From Gemmatimonadota bacterium (lineage in GTDB: Bacteria > Gemmatimonadota > Gemmatimonadetes > Longimicrobiales > Gaopeijiaceae): a DNA stretch of 64,000 bases. The notes beneath the pieces are model-generated. The model saw only the letters and a list, made by a program, of their open reading frames with translations, had not been told where the DNA came from and did no database searches. Location: contig JAJDYN010000005.1 of assembly GCA_022825135.1 (NCBI GenBank), positions 304,361-368,360 on the forward strand, read 5' to 3'. A program made the translations under genes and the position numbers. Shown here piece after piece: positions 1-9,406 of the stretch. Numbering within the stretch: position 1 is the first letter of the stretch; each line of letters opens with the position of its first letter.

Positions 1-2126
1 CTGTCGTCCAGCAGCGCGACGTCGAACCCCACCTCGAGTTCCGTGCTGCGCTCGGGACCGACGGCCGGGTTGCCCGGGTTGGAGGGGTCGAGCGCAGTCG
101 TCCCGCCCGCTCCGGGGATGACGCTGTACTGGTTGGTTCCGGCGAAGGCGTCCGGCTGCCGGCCGGCCTGGCCCCACGCGCCCCGCAGCCGGAACGAGTT
201 GATCATGTCGAAGTTCCAGAAACTCTCCTCGGAAATGACCCAGGTGGACGAAACCTTGGGGTAGGCCTCCGGCTCCAGTTCGGCCCCGAAGGCCGAGTTG
301 TCGTCGAAGCGGACCGCGCCGGTCAGGAACAGCCGGTCGTTGTAGCTGAACTCCTCCTGCACGTAGAAGCCGATGGACTTGTTCTCGATGTAGTCGAAGT
401 TGAGGTCGGCGCTCGCGGGCGGAGTCTGGTTGACGGTGCGCGAGAAGGGAGACGCGAATCCCCGTCCGGTGGTGCCGAGCATCGAGAGGCGCTCGAAGTA
501 GTACTGCGCCCCCACGGAGGTCGCGGTTCCCCAGGAGTCGGTCAGGGGAACCCGGGCGGTGGCGGACCAGTCCGCGGTGAAGTTGGTGGTGACCGGCCGC
601 TCCAGAACGACCAGCCCGGAGGCGGTCTCCTCGTACACCGGCGACAGCTGCACCTCGAGGGGCCACAGCACGTTGTTCTCGTCCCAGCCCTTGTCGAGGC
701 CGACCACGACCCGTGACGAGAGCCAGTCCCCGGTGGTGAAGTTGAGCGTGCCGCTTCCGGTGAAGCGGCTGAACTCGCGCGTCGCCTCGAGCTTGGCCAC
801 GTCGGAGGGAAGGTGCTCCTGGAACCCCATCAGGCGGGCGCATGCGTTGCGTCCGTTGATGCGCGGATAGCAGAAGCCGTTGCCCCAGGCGAGGTCTTCC
901 CAGATGCCGCCGTCGCCGTCCGCGGGCGAGAGGAACCTCGTCTTGCCGTCCACATATCCGGTGGAGACATCGAGCGAGAAATTCTCGGAGAAGACGACCC
1001 CTACGTTGGCGCGCAGCCGCAGCGCCTTGTTCCAGTTGTAGTAGGTGATGCCTTCGTCGTTGTCGTAGTTCCCGGAGAGGAAGTAGCGGTAGTTCTGGGT
1101 GCCGCCGCGCACGCCCAGGTTGTAGCTCTGGCTGAGGCCTCTCTGGAACAGCTCGTCCTGCGGCCACGGGAAGGCTCCCTGGTCGATCAGGACGTTGGAC
1201 TCCTCGTAGGCGTTGTACGGCACCAGCCCGTCGCCCTCGCGGCAGGGCGGGTCGAAGCTGTTCTGGCACGTCCACTTGGTGCCGATGCGCGCCGCCGGAT
1301 TGCGCAGGTAGTTGGTGCCCATGCGCACCGAGGCGTCGAACTGGGCCTCGCCCTCGGCGCCGCGCTTGGTGATGATCTGGATCACGCCGGCGGACGCCTC
1401 CGTGCCGTACAGCGTGGCGGCCGCGGGCCCCTTGATGATCTCGATGCTCTCGATGTCCTGCGGATTGAAGTCGTTGAGGACGTTGACCTCACGCTCGTTC
1501 CCCAGATCGGGCCCGGCCTGCGAGTTGTTGTTGACCCGCACGCCGTCGACGTAGATGAGGGGGTTGCTTCCCAGGTTGAAGCTCCCGGTTCCCCGAACCT
1601 CGATGGCCGAGCCGGTGCCGACGTTTCCGCTGGCCCGGGCGAACTGCACCCCCGGGGTCCGGGCGGTCAGCAGGTCCTGCATGTTGAGGACAGCGACTTC
1701 CTGGGTCACCTGCGCCGCTTCCAGCGTGGCCACTGCGTTGCCGATCGCGCGCCGCTGCGTCCCCCCGGGCGTCCCGGTCACGATGATCTCGTCGAGCCCG
1801 AGCGCCTCTTCGGTGAGCTGAAAGTCCAGGAGAGTGGTCTCGTCAGCCGCCACCGTGACCTCGATGGTCGAGGAGGTGTAGCCGATGCGCTGCGCCGTGA
1901 CCGCGTGCGTGCCGGCGGGCACGCCCGCCATGAGAAAGCGCCCGTTCTGCTGGGTGAGGGCGCCGATGCTGGGTTCGGCGATGAAGACCTGCACGGCGGC
2001 GAGGGGCTCGCCGGTCTGCCGGTCGGTTACCGTTCCCGTCAGGGTCGCCTGCTGTGCCTGCACGCCTGACACAAGCGCGAAGAAGGCCACGGCGGACAGG
2101 GAAAGAAGACAAAGTCGTCGAAGCAT
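1..2126 (-). CDS. SusC/RagA family TonB-linked outer membrane receptor (C-terminus outside window)
   Basis: The first 708 codons of a TonB-dependent outer-membrane transporter of the SusC/RagA type; the gene runs off the left edge. It starts with a Sec signal peptide ending near residue 25 (SGVQA). A carboxypeptidase-regulatory-like beta-sandwich follows at about 27-110, then a plug domain (about 120-245) with the family signatures IYVDGVRV and GPAAATLYGTEASAGVI, then barrel sequence ending around ERSTELEVGFDVALL. The ATG at 2126 follows a GGAGGAGCC ribosome site. Such receptors import oligomers or other nutrients across the outer membrane using TonB energy, usually with a SusD lipoprotein partner, which would lie beyond the edge. 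The substrate cannot be told from the sequence. Confidence 0.93.
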   Translation of the reverse strand, partial: MLRRLCLLSLSAVAFFALVSGVQAQQATLTGTVTDRQTGEPLAAVQVFIAEPSIGALTQQNGRFLMAGVPAGTHAVTAQRIGYTSSTIEVTVAADETTLLDFQLTEEALGLDEIIVTGTPGGTQRRAIGNAVATLEAAQVTQEVAVLNMQDLLTARTPGVQFARASGNVGTGSAIEVRGTGSFNLGSNPLIYVDGVRVNNNSQAGPDLGNEREVNVLNDFNPQDIESIEIIKGPAAATLYGTEASAGVIQIITKRGAEGEAQFDASVRMGTNYLRNPAARIGTKWTCQNSFDPPCREGDGLVPYNAYEESNVLIDQGAFPWPQDELFQRGLSQSYNLGVRGGTQNYRYFLSGNYDNDEGITYYNWNKALRLRANVGVVFSENFSLDVSTGYVDGKTRFLSPADGDGGIWEDLAWGNGFCYPRINGRNACARLMGFQEHLPSDVAKLEATREFSRFTGSGTLNFTTGDWLSSRVVVGLDKGWDENNVLWPLEVQLSPVYEETASGLVVLERPVTTNFTADWSATARVPLTDSWGTATSVGAQYYFERLSMLGTTGRGFASPFSRTVNQTPPASADLNFDYIENKSIGFYVQEEFSYNDRLFLTGAVRFDDNSAFGAELEPEAYPKVSSTWVISEESFWNFDMINSFRLRGAWGQAGRQPDAFAGTNQYSVIPGAGGTTALDPSNPGNPAVGPERSTELEVGFDVALLDD

Positions 2127-2430
2127 TGGCTCCTCCAGGGTGGGGGATGGCTCGGGGCGCCACGGCGAGATGGGACCCGGGGCGGCGCCAGCGGCGTTGG
2201 AGCACAAGGAGAGTGCTCCGGGAGGTGGGTCACGCGGGACACGCTGCAGGCGATCGGGAGGCAGCGCTACCAGCCCCGGCGACTCCGGCAGCGGAATTCC
2301 TCCGGCAGTCCGCGAATCTCGATCGGTAAATCTGATCGCCCGCTTGACTGATACGGAGCGCGGTTTCGCGTGTCAAACGGCGCGGTTGTACGGGATTACG
2401 TCCCGCCGGCCCATCGACCCGGGCCCGAGC
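2127..2430. other. intergenic region upstream of the SusC gene
   Basis: No convincing gene. The region separates the SusC start from the stop of the upstream minus-strand plug protein and should hold the SusC promoter, but I see no clear -35/-10 pair. A small perfect hairpin (CGGGA, loop TTACG, TCCCG, 2391-2405) lies just past the upstream stop codon. It lacks a T tract, so it is at best a weak terminator. Confidence 0.4.
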
Positions 2431-3099
2431 TCAACTTGTGCCCGAGCGGGTCTCGATGTGGATGGATCCGTCCGCGGATCCTTGAAGGAAGGCCGAAGCC
2501 GGGCCCCGCAACACACGGATGTTCCTGACTTCGCTCGCCGGAATCTGGCTCAGGACCTCCATCGCGGGGCCGAAGGTTCCGATGCGCACGCCGTCCAGAA
2601 ACACGGCCGGCTCGCCGCTGAGCCCGAAGGTGCCGGTGCCGCGCAGACGCACGGGGTTGGTGTTGAGCCCCAGGTTTCCGGAGTTCGGGTTCATGTCCAG
2701 TACCCTGCGGGCCACGAGTTCGGCGGCGGTCCTCGCCTCGCTGACCCCGCTGGGCGCGGCCAGCAGCTCTTCCAGAACCACATCGGCCCGGGGCATCATG
2801 ACCTGCATGTAGAGCAGGACGTCTCGCACCACCTCCACCTGCTCCACCACCACCGGATAACCCGGCGCCTCGATGCGCACGGCCAGCGAGCCGAGCGGAA
2901 CCCCCTCGAACGAGAAGGTGCCGTCCCCTCCGGTTACCGCCTCCAGCTCCGTGCCGACGACCGTAACCCTGGCCGAATCGATGAGGGAGAGCGTGGCCTG
3001 GTCCGCGACCACCCCGTGGAGCGGTCGCTGGGCCAGGGCCGCCGCCGGCCTGAGGCTCAGCCCCAGCGCGACGGCCAGTACGATGAAAGCCGCCCGCAA
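2431..3099 (-). CDS. standalone carboxypeptidase-regulatory/TonB plug-domain protein without a barrel
   Basis: About 222 residues if started at the TTG at 3099. The N-terminus is a hydrophobic signal peptide (LRAAFIVLAVALGL... to ALAQ). A carboxypeptidase-regulatory-like domain follows (GVVADQATLSLIDSARVTV onward), then a plug-like domain with VFLDGVRIGTFGPA and IRVLRGPASAFLQGSADG, stopping right after IHIETRSGTS. In full receptors a beta-barrel of 600 or more residues follows this point; here there is none. The start is uncertain: an in-frame ATG at 3279 adds about 60 basic, unlikely residues and would overlap the divergent gene. A similar protein lies at 22434-23201. Its function is unknown; it may compete with or assist receptors at the periplasmic face. 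Confidence 0.75.
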   Translation of the reverse strand: MRAAFIVLAVALGLSLRPAAALAQRPLHGVVADQATLSLIDSARVTVVGTELEAVTGGDGTFSFEGVPLGSLAVRIEAPGYPVVVEQVEVVRDVLLYMQVMMPRADVVLEELLAAPSGVSEARTAAELVARRVLDMNPNSGNLGLNTNPVRLRGTGTFGLSGEPAVFLDGVRIGTFGPAMEVLSQIPASEVRNIRVLRGPASAFLQGSADGSIHIETRSGTS

Positions 3100-3277
3100 C
3101 CGGGATACGAATGCATGTGGTGGGCAGGAAAACGGATTCAACGAAGCCCCCTGCGGACCGTTTTGCCTGGTAGTGAACTTAAAACATATGCATCTCCGCG
3201 CTGTTGCGCCGTACCCGAGACCGCGGCAGCGTTCCCGCACCGGAGCGCAGCCGCCCGTTGGAAGCGATATCCGAGCC

Positions 3278-3721
3278 ATGAACCGTTCCGCAATCCATCC
3301 TCTGACGACGCCCGGGGCCAGCAGCCGCCGCGCCCCGCGCCGGTTCAGCACGTGCCTGCAGTTGTGTGCGGTCGCGTTGGCCCTCGGTGTCCCTTCAGGC
3401 TGCACCTCGACGCAGGGCGAGCCCCGGCCACCCGGCCGTGTCGAGGGCATCTCGCTGGAAGTCAACAACCAGAGCCGCAACGCCGTGACCATCTACGTGT
3501 GGAGCGACACCTACCAGAACCGGCTGGGGATGGTCGAGGCGCTCAACCGCGACACCTTCAACTTCCGTTGGGACCTCGTGGGACGGGTCTATTTCCTGAT
3601 GGACTTTCTCGCCCAGGGATGCGTGCTGTCGGAGCCCATCGACGTCATCGACGGCGACGAGCTCATCCTCACCGTGCAGCCGATCGACGAAAGGCGCGCC
3701 TCGCACGCCGTGTGCCGCTGA
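3278..3721 (+). CDS. putative lipoprotein of unknown function
   Basis: 147 residues starting at ATG 3278. A basic N-terminal stretch and hydrophobic segment end in a lipobox (GVPSGC, Cys42), so an exported lipid-anchored protein is likely. The mature part (about 100 residues) has a beta-rich pattern: SLEVNNQSRNAVTIYVWSD, then NFRWDLVGRVYFLMDF. Two Cys (in AQGCVLS and at HAVCR) could form a disulfide. I do not recognise the family. It is transcribed divergently from the orphan plug gene. Confidence 0.7.
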   Translation: MNRSAIHPLTTPGASSRRAPRRFSTCLQLCAVALALGVPSGCTSTQGEPRPPGRVEGISLEVNNQSRNAVTIYVWSDTYQNRLGMVEALNRDTFNFRWDLVGRVYFLMDFLAQGCVLSEPIDVIDGDELILTVQPIDERRASHAVCR

Positions 3722-3768
3722 CGCCGGCCTCCACCGGCTGCGCCGCAGACACCGGGAGCGAGCCGGCC

Positions 3769-5157
3769 CTACCGCGTACCCTCCCCTTCGACCTCGTAAC
3801 GGTAGCCGAGCGCGCGCCCGTCGATGAAAACACTGAAGTCCGCGCTGGCGCCCGGCGCCGGAGCGCTGGCTTCCAGGAAGCTCTCTCCCAGCACTCCGGC
3901 GTTGTCGTGGAAGATGAAGCGCAGTTGCACCGGCGCGCCCTCCGGCAGCGCGTTCCCCACGATGCGCCCCTGAACCAGGGTGCGCTCGCCGGTCACGCGC
4001 AGCCTCAGGCCGTCGAGGTGGACGGGCAGGCCGTCGGAACGGGCCACCCCCGCGCGCGCGCCGGCTTCGTCTCCCGTCTCCAGCCGCGCCCGCGCCGTGA
4101 TGAGATGCGCCGCCTCGCTCAGCGGATCGACCGCCAGCAGCCGATCGCCGGCGTCGACGAGCGCCGCCCACGCCTCGTCCGCGAACAGCGCGTTGGCGTA
4201 GTTGAACCACGCGTCGCGCGAGTCGGGCTGCCTCTCCGTGAGCAGCTCGAACGCCCGGCCCGCCTGCTCGTAGCGCGATGAGCGGAAGAGCGTGATCCCC
4301 AGGTTGAACAGGTCGGCCGCGGCCAGCGACTCGTCGGTGAGGAGCGAAGCGTAGAGTTCGGCGGCCTCGTCCGCGCGCCCCAACTCCACCAGGGTCCTCG
4401 CGAGATCGCTCCGCACCCGGATGCTCCCCGGATTGCGGGCCAACTGCCGCTGGAGCAGCGGTTCGACGCCGGCGAAGCGGCCGGCGGCGAGGAGAAGCTG
4501 GACGAGCCGATTCTCCGTGTCGGCGCGCAACTCGCCACGCTCGCGAATCTCGGCTTCCTCCAGCAGGCGGGTCGCCGGGCGCCTCTCGAGGCCCCGCAAC
4601 GCATCCTGATACACGCGGATGGCTTCGTCCCGGCGCCCAAGCTCCACCAGAAGGCTGGCCACGTTGCGGTGGGCCGCCGGTTGCAGGTTGTAGATGGCCG
4701 CAGCCCGAAGCCAGTGCTCGGCAGCCGCATCCCGCTCTCCCCTCGCGTAGGCCTCCAGGCCCGCGTTGAAGGCCCGGGCCCACGCGGCCTCCCGCTCCGG
4801 CTCGATGTCCAGCTCGTACGCGGGATAGATGCGCTCGGCCTCCTCAAACCAGCGGTGGGCATCGCGATAGTCCCCGAGCCTGGCCCCGGCGACCCCGGCG
4901 AGGAAGTAGTGGATGGAGTTGCCCGGGTCGGCCTCGATGCCCTCCAGGGCCTGCGCGAGGGCGGCCTCCTCCTCCCCGTGGATGTTCAGATATAGCGTGG
5001 CGGTCTGAGAAAACCGGGTCTCGGCGGGCGGCACTCCCGGAGGGTAGACGATCCCGGTGGGCGACCGTACCGGCCCCGAGGGCCCCCGGCCGACCGCGCA
5101 GCCGAGAAACAGCATTCCCGCCAGCAGGGCAGGGCCCGCGGGGCACGGCCGCATCAT
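3769..5157 (-). CDS. TPR-repeat lipoprotein
   Basis: 462 residues. The ATG at 5157 overlaps the TGA of the TonB-like gene as ATGA, so the two are translationally coupled. A lipobox (MLFLGC, Cys20) marks a lipoprotein. Much of the rest is tetratricopeptide repeats, for example ADPGNSIHYFLAGVAGARLG, NLQPAAHRNVASLLVELGR and ESLAAADLFNLGITLFRSS, followed by a beta-rich C-terminal domain (about 365-462) including VQLRFIFHDNAGVLGES. TPR lipoproteins beside TonB-like proteins usually scaffold envelope complexes. The exact partner is not evident. Confidence 0.85.
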   Translation of the reverse strand: MMRPCPAGPALLAGMLFLGCAVGRGPSGPVRSPTGIVYPPGVPPAETRFSQTATLYLNIHGEEEAALAQALEGIEADPGNSIHYFLAGVAGARLGDYRDAHRWFEEAERIYPAYELDIEPEREAAWARAFNAGLEAYARGERDAAAEHWLRAAAIYNLQPAAHRNVASLLVELGRRDEAIRVYQDALRGLERRPATRLLEEAEIRERGELRADTENRLVQLLLAAGRFAGVEPLLQRQLARNPGSIRVRSDLARTLVELGRADEAAELYASLLTDESLAAADLFNLGITLFRSSRYEQAGRAFELLTERQPDSRDAWFNYANALFADEAWAALVDAGDRLLAVDPLSEAAHLITARARLETGDEAGARAGVARSDGLPVHLDGLRLRVTGERTLVQGRIVGNALPEGAPVQLRFIFHDNAGVLGESFLEASAPAPGASADFSVFIDGRALGYRYEVEGEGTR

Positions 5158-6026
5158 GTCCACGGGAAGGGGATGCTGAAGACGGCGGAGCGCGCCACCG
5201 CCACGCCCTGCTCCCGGGCGGGCCGAAACGAGATCACTTCGTTGACGAGTTCCAACGCGATTTCGTCGACGCGGCGGTCGCCGCTGGACTCCATGATCTC
5301 GGACCACTCGACCGACCCGGTGCGGTCGATCCAGAGGGTGACGCGCACGGTCATGAAGTCCTCCTCGACCAGCCCTTCCTGCGCGGCGGAACGGCGCATG
5401 AACTCCATGACCTCGTCGGGATTGCGCACGAGCACCCACGCCGACAGCGAAGTCAGGGAGAGTTCGGGCTCAAGCACGGCGAGCCGGTCCAGATCGAGCT
5501 CGTCGGGATCCGGCAGCGATTCCAGCGACGCCGTGGAGGCGCTGCCTCCGATGGAAAGCGCGCCGTCGCGAGGAGCTGCCTCGCCCTCGGGAGCGGCGGA
5601 GGGCCCCGGCTCGGAGAACTCCAGCTCCGGTTCGACGACAGCGGGCCTGGGCGCCGCGCGTCCACGCAGGCGCTCCAGGAAGCTGCCCCCGCCACCCCCG
5701 CCCGCGGCATCCGTGAACGCCGCGGGATCGAAGTCCTCCCCGTCTTCCTCCTCCTCGGCATCTGCGGCGGCAGCCGAGTCCTCGCCCGCACCCGACACGA
5801 CCGCGAACGCGATGGCCTCCGGGCCAACAGTGGGTCCGGGAGGCTGGAGGAGGATCCATTCCGTACCCCGGGCGCCGAAGATGGGCTCCGGCGACAGGTC
5901 CCTCAGTCTCCATCCCGGGAAGAAGGCGAAGCCCGCCAGATGGACGAACACGGCAACCACGATCGACCAGGCCAGCCGGTCGTCCCACTGTGCCTTGAAG
6001 CGGTCGTTGGCGGTGGGAGCGAACAT
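5154..6026 (-). CDS. TonB-like energy transducer
   Basis: 290 residues with the TonB layout: a short cytoplasmic N-terminus, one membrane helix (about 18-37, LAWSIVVAVFVHLAGFAFFP), a long low-complexity Ala/Glu/Asp/Pro periplasmic linker (about 60-200), and a C-terminal TonB domain (about 210-290). The C-terminal part contains VRVTLWIDRTGSVEWSEIMESSG and ELVNEVISFRPA. The linker is acidic and Gly-rich, unlike the Pro/Lys-rich linker of classical TonB. It is co-translated with the TPR lipoprotein. It could energise the many TonB-dependent receptors here, although no ExbB/ExbD gene is in the window. Confidence 0.88.
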   Translation of the reverse strand: MFAPTANDRFKAQWDDRLAWSIVVAVFVHLAGFAFFPGWRLRDLSPEPIFGARGTEWILLQPPGPTVGPEAIAFAVVSGAGEDSAAAADAEEEEDGEDFDPAAFTDAAGGGGGGSFLERLRGRAAPRPAVVEPELEFSEPGPSAAPEGEAAPRDGALSIGGSASTASLESLPDPDELDLDRLAVLEPELSLTSLSAWVLVRNPDEVMEFMRRSAAQEGLVEEDFMTVRVTLWIDRTGSVEWSEIMESSGDRRVDEIALELVNEVISFRPAREQGVAVARSAVFSIPFPWT

Positions 6027-6106
6027 GGGTCACACTAGGGAGGGACGTGCGGAACGGACAAGCCCCCGATCCGCGTCATCCGGAGACCGCGCCGGAGCGG
6101 TGCTGC

Positions 6107-6868
6107 ATGAAGATCTCCCTGCCCTGGCTGACGGCGATCCTGGCCGTGTGCGGCTTCCTGTTGTGGTTGTCTTCGACTCGACCGAAGCCTGCCGCGGACA
6201 CCCTCCCGACTCCGCCTGCCGCCGAACCGGACCGGGTCGAACCCCCGACCGAGGGATCGTCGATGCCGTGCCAGGTCCCGCTCCCATGGCGAATCGCGCG
6301 ACTGGACGAGGAGTTCGGGCTCGACGTCCCGACCGCGGAAGCCGTGCTGCGTGAAGCGGCCGCACTCTGGGAAACGGCGGTCGGGCGGCCGCTCTTCGCG
6401 CACGATCCGGAGACCGGCATGCCCGTCCGTCTGGTGTACGACCAGCGCCAGGCGCGCACGGACGAGCGGAGGCGCCTGGAGGCCGAGCTGGAGCGCTCGC
6501 GCGAGACCCTGGCATCCGCCGATTTCGAGGCTCGCGCCCGCGAACTCGCCGAACTCTTTCCCCCCGACACCGCGGAGGCGGCGGTCTACCGCGAGGCGGT
6601 CGTCCGCGAGGGCGCGGGCGGGGTCACCGTCAGCCGCGAGATCCGCATCCATCGCTTCGCCGATCTGGACGATCTGCGACGGGTCGCGGCACATGAACTG
6701 GGGCATGCCCTGGGCCTCGGCCACGTGTCGGACGCGGCGTCGCTGATGCGCGGCGGACCCGCACCCGAGGGCCGCGGCCAGACAAGCCCGGCCGTGGGCC
6801 CCGCCGACCTGGATCGGCTGCGCGCGCTGTGCCCCGGATTGTGGGGCGAAGCCAGCCGCCCAGGCTGA
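6107..6868 (+). CDS. matrixin-type zinc metalloprotease, membrane-anchored or secreted
   Basis: 253 residues. It begins with a hydrophobic segment (residues 5-22) that is either a signal peptide or a membrane anchor. Near the C-terminus is HELGHALGLGH (His196, Glu197, His200, His206), the metzincin zinc site of peptidase family M10, followed by SLMRGG, which resembles the family's Met-turn. The middle carries a charged helix (residues 117-150). I chose ATG 6107 because it puts the hydrophobic segment at the N-terminus and follows CCGGAGCGG; an in-frame upstream ATG only adds a poor leader. It is divergent from the TonB/TPR pair. Confidence 0.85.
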   Translation: MKISLPWLTAILAVCGFLLWLSSTRPKPAADTLPTPPAAEPDRVEPPTEGSSMPCQVPLPWRIARLDEEFGLDVPTAEAVLREAAALWETAVGRPLFAHDPETGMPVRLVYDQRQARTDERRRLEAELERSRETLASADFEARARELAELFPPDTAEAAVYREAVVREGAGGVTVSREIRIHRFADLDDLRRVAAHELGHALGLGHVSDAASLMRGGPAPEGRGQTSPAVGPADLDRLRALCPGLWGEASRPG

Positions 6869-6970
6869 TCCACAACCCTTTGCGGCTCCCGCTTGTCCAT
6901 CCTATACTGAAGGCTGGTGCGGAGTGTCTCGTCGCGACGAGGCGGGTCCCCTTTGGTTCAGGCGGAGGCA

Positions 6971-9400
6971 ATGAGAACGCTCGTCATCGGCACGTCTCTG
7001 GGTGTGGCCCTGGCACTGCTCGGCGATCCCCATTCCCTTCCCCACGCGGAATCCGGATCCGATCCGGCGCGGGCCCCGGCTGCAACTCGCGCCCCGTCGA
7101 TCGGGTCCCCTGTCCTCACGCGGGTGGTGACGCAGTATTGTCAGGTCTGCCACAACGACGCCCTGCTCACGGGCAACGTCTCGTTTCAGGGGTTCGAAGT
7201 GGAACGTGCTCCCGAGCAGGCGGAGACGGCGGAACGCATGATCCGCAAGCTGCGTGCGGGCATGATGCCACCGCCCGGGATGCCGCGCCCGGCAGGCGAC
7301 ACCCTCCAGGTGCTGGTGGAAACGCTGGAGCAGCTGGTCGACGAATCCGCGGCCTTCCGCTCCAATCCCGGAATCCGCCGCTTCCAGAGGCTGAGCCGCG
7401 CCGAGTACGAGCGCGTCATCCGCGACATGCTGGATCTCGAGATCGACGCCGGCCGCTGGCTCCCCGCCGACGTGCTGCTCGGCAGCTTCGACAACCTGTC
7501 CGCGGCCCAGGGGCTTTCGACGACCCTGCTGGCCTCGTACATGCGCGCCGCCACCGAGGTCAGCCGCCTCGCGGTGGGGAACCCCGACGCCGTTTCGTCC
7601 TCGTCGAAGTACACCAACCCGATCGAGGTATCGCAGCACGCGTGGGACCACATCGAGGGAACGCCGTTCGGCACCCGCGGCGGAATGGTGGTCACTCACG
7701 ATTTCCCCGCCGACGGCGAGTATGTTCTGACGGTCGAGACCCTGTTCGGACAGGGCACCGGCTTCGAGGACCTCGACATCTCCATCGACGGCGAGGGCGT
7801 GGCCGTCGTTCCGATCCCGCACAACGGCGAGCGCGGCGTGCCGCTTCGCACCGATCCCATCTTCGTGCGCGCGGGCCAGCGGCAGGTGGCGGCTGCATTC
7901 GTGAAGCGCATGGACGGTCCCTACGACGACCGCTTCAGCCCGTTCGACTGGTCGTTCGTGGGCGGCGAGGACGCCCAGCAGTGGGCCAATTACGGCATCA
8001 CCGCGCTCCCGCACCTCTCCAACCTGATGATCACCGGGCCCACGACCGTAACCGGCGTGTCCGACACGCCGACCCGGGACAGGATCTTCTCATGCCGTCC
8101 GTCGTCCGCGGCGGATGAACGCCCGTGCGCGGAGTCCATCGTCGCCGGACTCGCGGAACAGGCCTATCGGCGCCCCGTCACCAGCGAAGACATGCTGGGG
8201 CTGATGGCGTTCTACGACCAGGGATCCGCCGACGGCGGGTTCGAGATCGGCGTGCGCACCGCGCTTCAGGCACTGCTCGCGAGCCCCTCGTTCGTGTTCC
8301 GGCTTGAGCGCGAGCCATCCGGGGCCGGGGAAGGCGAGAACTACTACCTGGGCGACCTGGACCTTGCCTCGCGGCTCTCCTTCCTGCTCTGGGCGTCGGC
8401 GCCGGACGAGGAGCTGCTCGATGTCGCCGCCAGCGGGCGGCTTTCCGACGATGAGGTGCTCGAAGCGCAGGTACGGCGCATGCTCGCGGATCCCCGCTCC
8501 GAGGCGCTGGGAACGCGCTTCGCGCATCAGTGGCTGCGCCTGCAGGATGCCGCCAAGAACAACCCGGAGCCCTACCTGTACCCGGATTTCACGGGTCAGC
8601 TGAGCGACGACCTGGTGCGGGAGACCGAGCTCTTCTTCAACCATCTCGTGCAGGAAGACCGCAACTTCCTGGAGTTCTTCAGCGCCGACTACACGTTCCT
8701 CAACGAGCGCGTGGCCCGGCACTACGGGATCGAAGGCGTCACCGGAAGCGACTTCCGCCTGGTCACCTATCCCGACGACAAGCGCCGCGGCATCCTCGGC
8801 CACGGAAGCGTGCTCCTGCTGACCTCGATGTCGGCCCGCACCTCTCCGGTTCTGCGCGGAAAGTGGGTCATGGAGGTCCTGATGGGTACGCCTCCTCCGC
8901 ATCCTCCGCCCAACGTTCCCGCCTTCGACCAGACCGAGGGAACGGCGGACGGGCGCCGCCTCACCACCCGCGAGCGAATGGAGCGGCATCGCGCCAACCC
9001 GACCTGCAACGCCTGCCACCGCTTCATGGATCCCATCGGCCTCGCGCTCGACAACTACGATGTGACCGGCCGTTGGCGCATCCGCGAGAACATGGTGGCG
9101 CTCGACACGCGCGGCGACTTCTACGACGGAACGCCCATCACCACGCCGGCGGAACTGACCCGGGTCATCCTCAAGCGCCCGGTCCCGCTCGTGCGCAACT
9201 TCACGGCGCATCTGCTGGCGTACGCGATCGGCCGCCCCGTGGAGTACTTCGATCAACCAACCATTCGAGCCATCGCGAACGACGCGGAGGCCGAGGGATA
9301 CAGAATGTCCGCCTTCGTTCTGGGGGTCGTGAAGAGCGATCCCTTCCGGATGAGACGAACCGAGGCGACCGCAGACACCGAAGCCAAACAGGGAGTGTAA
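6971..9400 (+). CDS. DUF1592 family multidomain protein with two CxxCH motifs
   Basis: 809 residues; ATG 6971 follows GGCGGAGGCA. After a signal peptide there is a c-type-like heme motif (CQVCH, 57-61). The order is then a DUF1587 region (about 135-190, RFQRLSRAEYERVIRDML), a beta-sandwich insert, DUF1595 (about 392-455), DUF1592 (about 457-600), DUF1588 (about 605-705) with a second motif CNACHRFMDP, and DUF1585 at the C-terminus. This order is typical of a family frequent in Planctomycetota, Verrucomicrobiota and Gemmatimonadota whose biochemistry is unsettled. The two CxxCH motifs suggest a secreted multi-heme protein. It is followed after 6 bases by its usual partner, a DUF1552 gene. Confidence 0.9.
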   Translation: MRTLVIGTSLGVALALLGDPHSLPHAESGSDPARAPAATRAPSIGSPVLTRVVTQYCQVCHNDALLTGNVSFQGFEVERAPEQAETAERMIRKLRAGMMPPPGMPRPAGDTLQVLVETLEQLVDESAAFRSNPGIRRFQRLSRAEYERVIRDMLDLEIDAGRWLPADVLLGSFDNLSAAQGLSTTLLASYMRAATEVSRLAVGNPDAVSSSSKYTNPIEVSQHAWDHIEGTPFGTRGGMVVTHDFPADGEYVLTVETLFGQGTGFEDLDISIDGEGVAVVPIPHNGERGVPLRTDPIFVRAGQRQVAAAFVKRMDGPYDDRFSPFDWSFVGGEDAQQWANYGITALPHLSNLMITGPTTVTGVSDTPTRDRIFSCRPSSAADERPCAESIVAGLAEQAYRRPVTSEDMLGLMAFYDQGSADGGFEIGVRTALQALLASPSFVFRLEREPSGAGEGENYYLGDLDLASRLSFLLWASAPDEELLDVAASGRLSDDEVLEAQVRRMLADPRSEALGTRFAHQWLRLQDAAKNNPEPYLYPDFTGQLSDDLVRETELFFNHLVQEDRNFLEFFSADYTFLNERVARHYGIEGVTGSDFRLVTYPDDKRRGILGHGSVLLLTSMSARTSPVLRGKWVMEVLMGTPPPHPPPNVPAFDQTEGTADGRRLTTRERMERHRANPTCNACHRFMDPIGLALDNYDVTGRWRIRENMVALDTRGDFYDGTPITTPAELTRVILKRPVPLVRNFTAHLLAYAIGRPVEYFDQPTIRAIANDAEAEGYRMSAFVLGVVKSDPFRMRRTEATADTEAKQGV

Positions 9401-9406
9401 GGGACC

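Noticed and set aside
2391..2405. Hairpin CGGGA-TTACG-TCCCG as a terminator of the first plug gene
   Set aside because: Short stem and no T tract on the minus strand; kept only as a remark on the intergenic region.
813..4281. Overlapping long plus-strand open frames opposite the first SusC, plug and TPR genes
   Set aside because: Low-complexity composition; the minus strand has signal peptides and recognisable domains in the same place.
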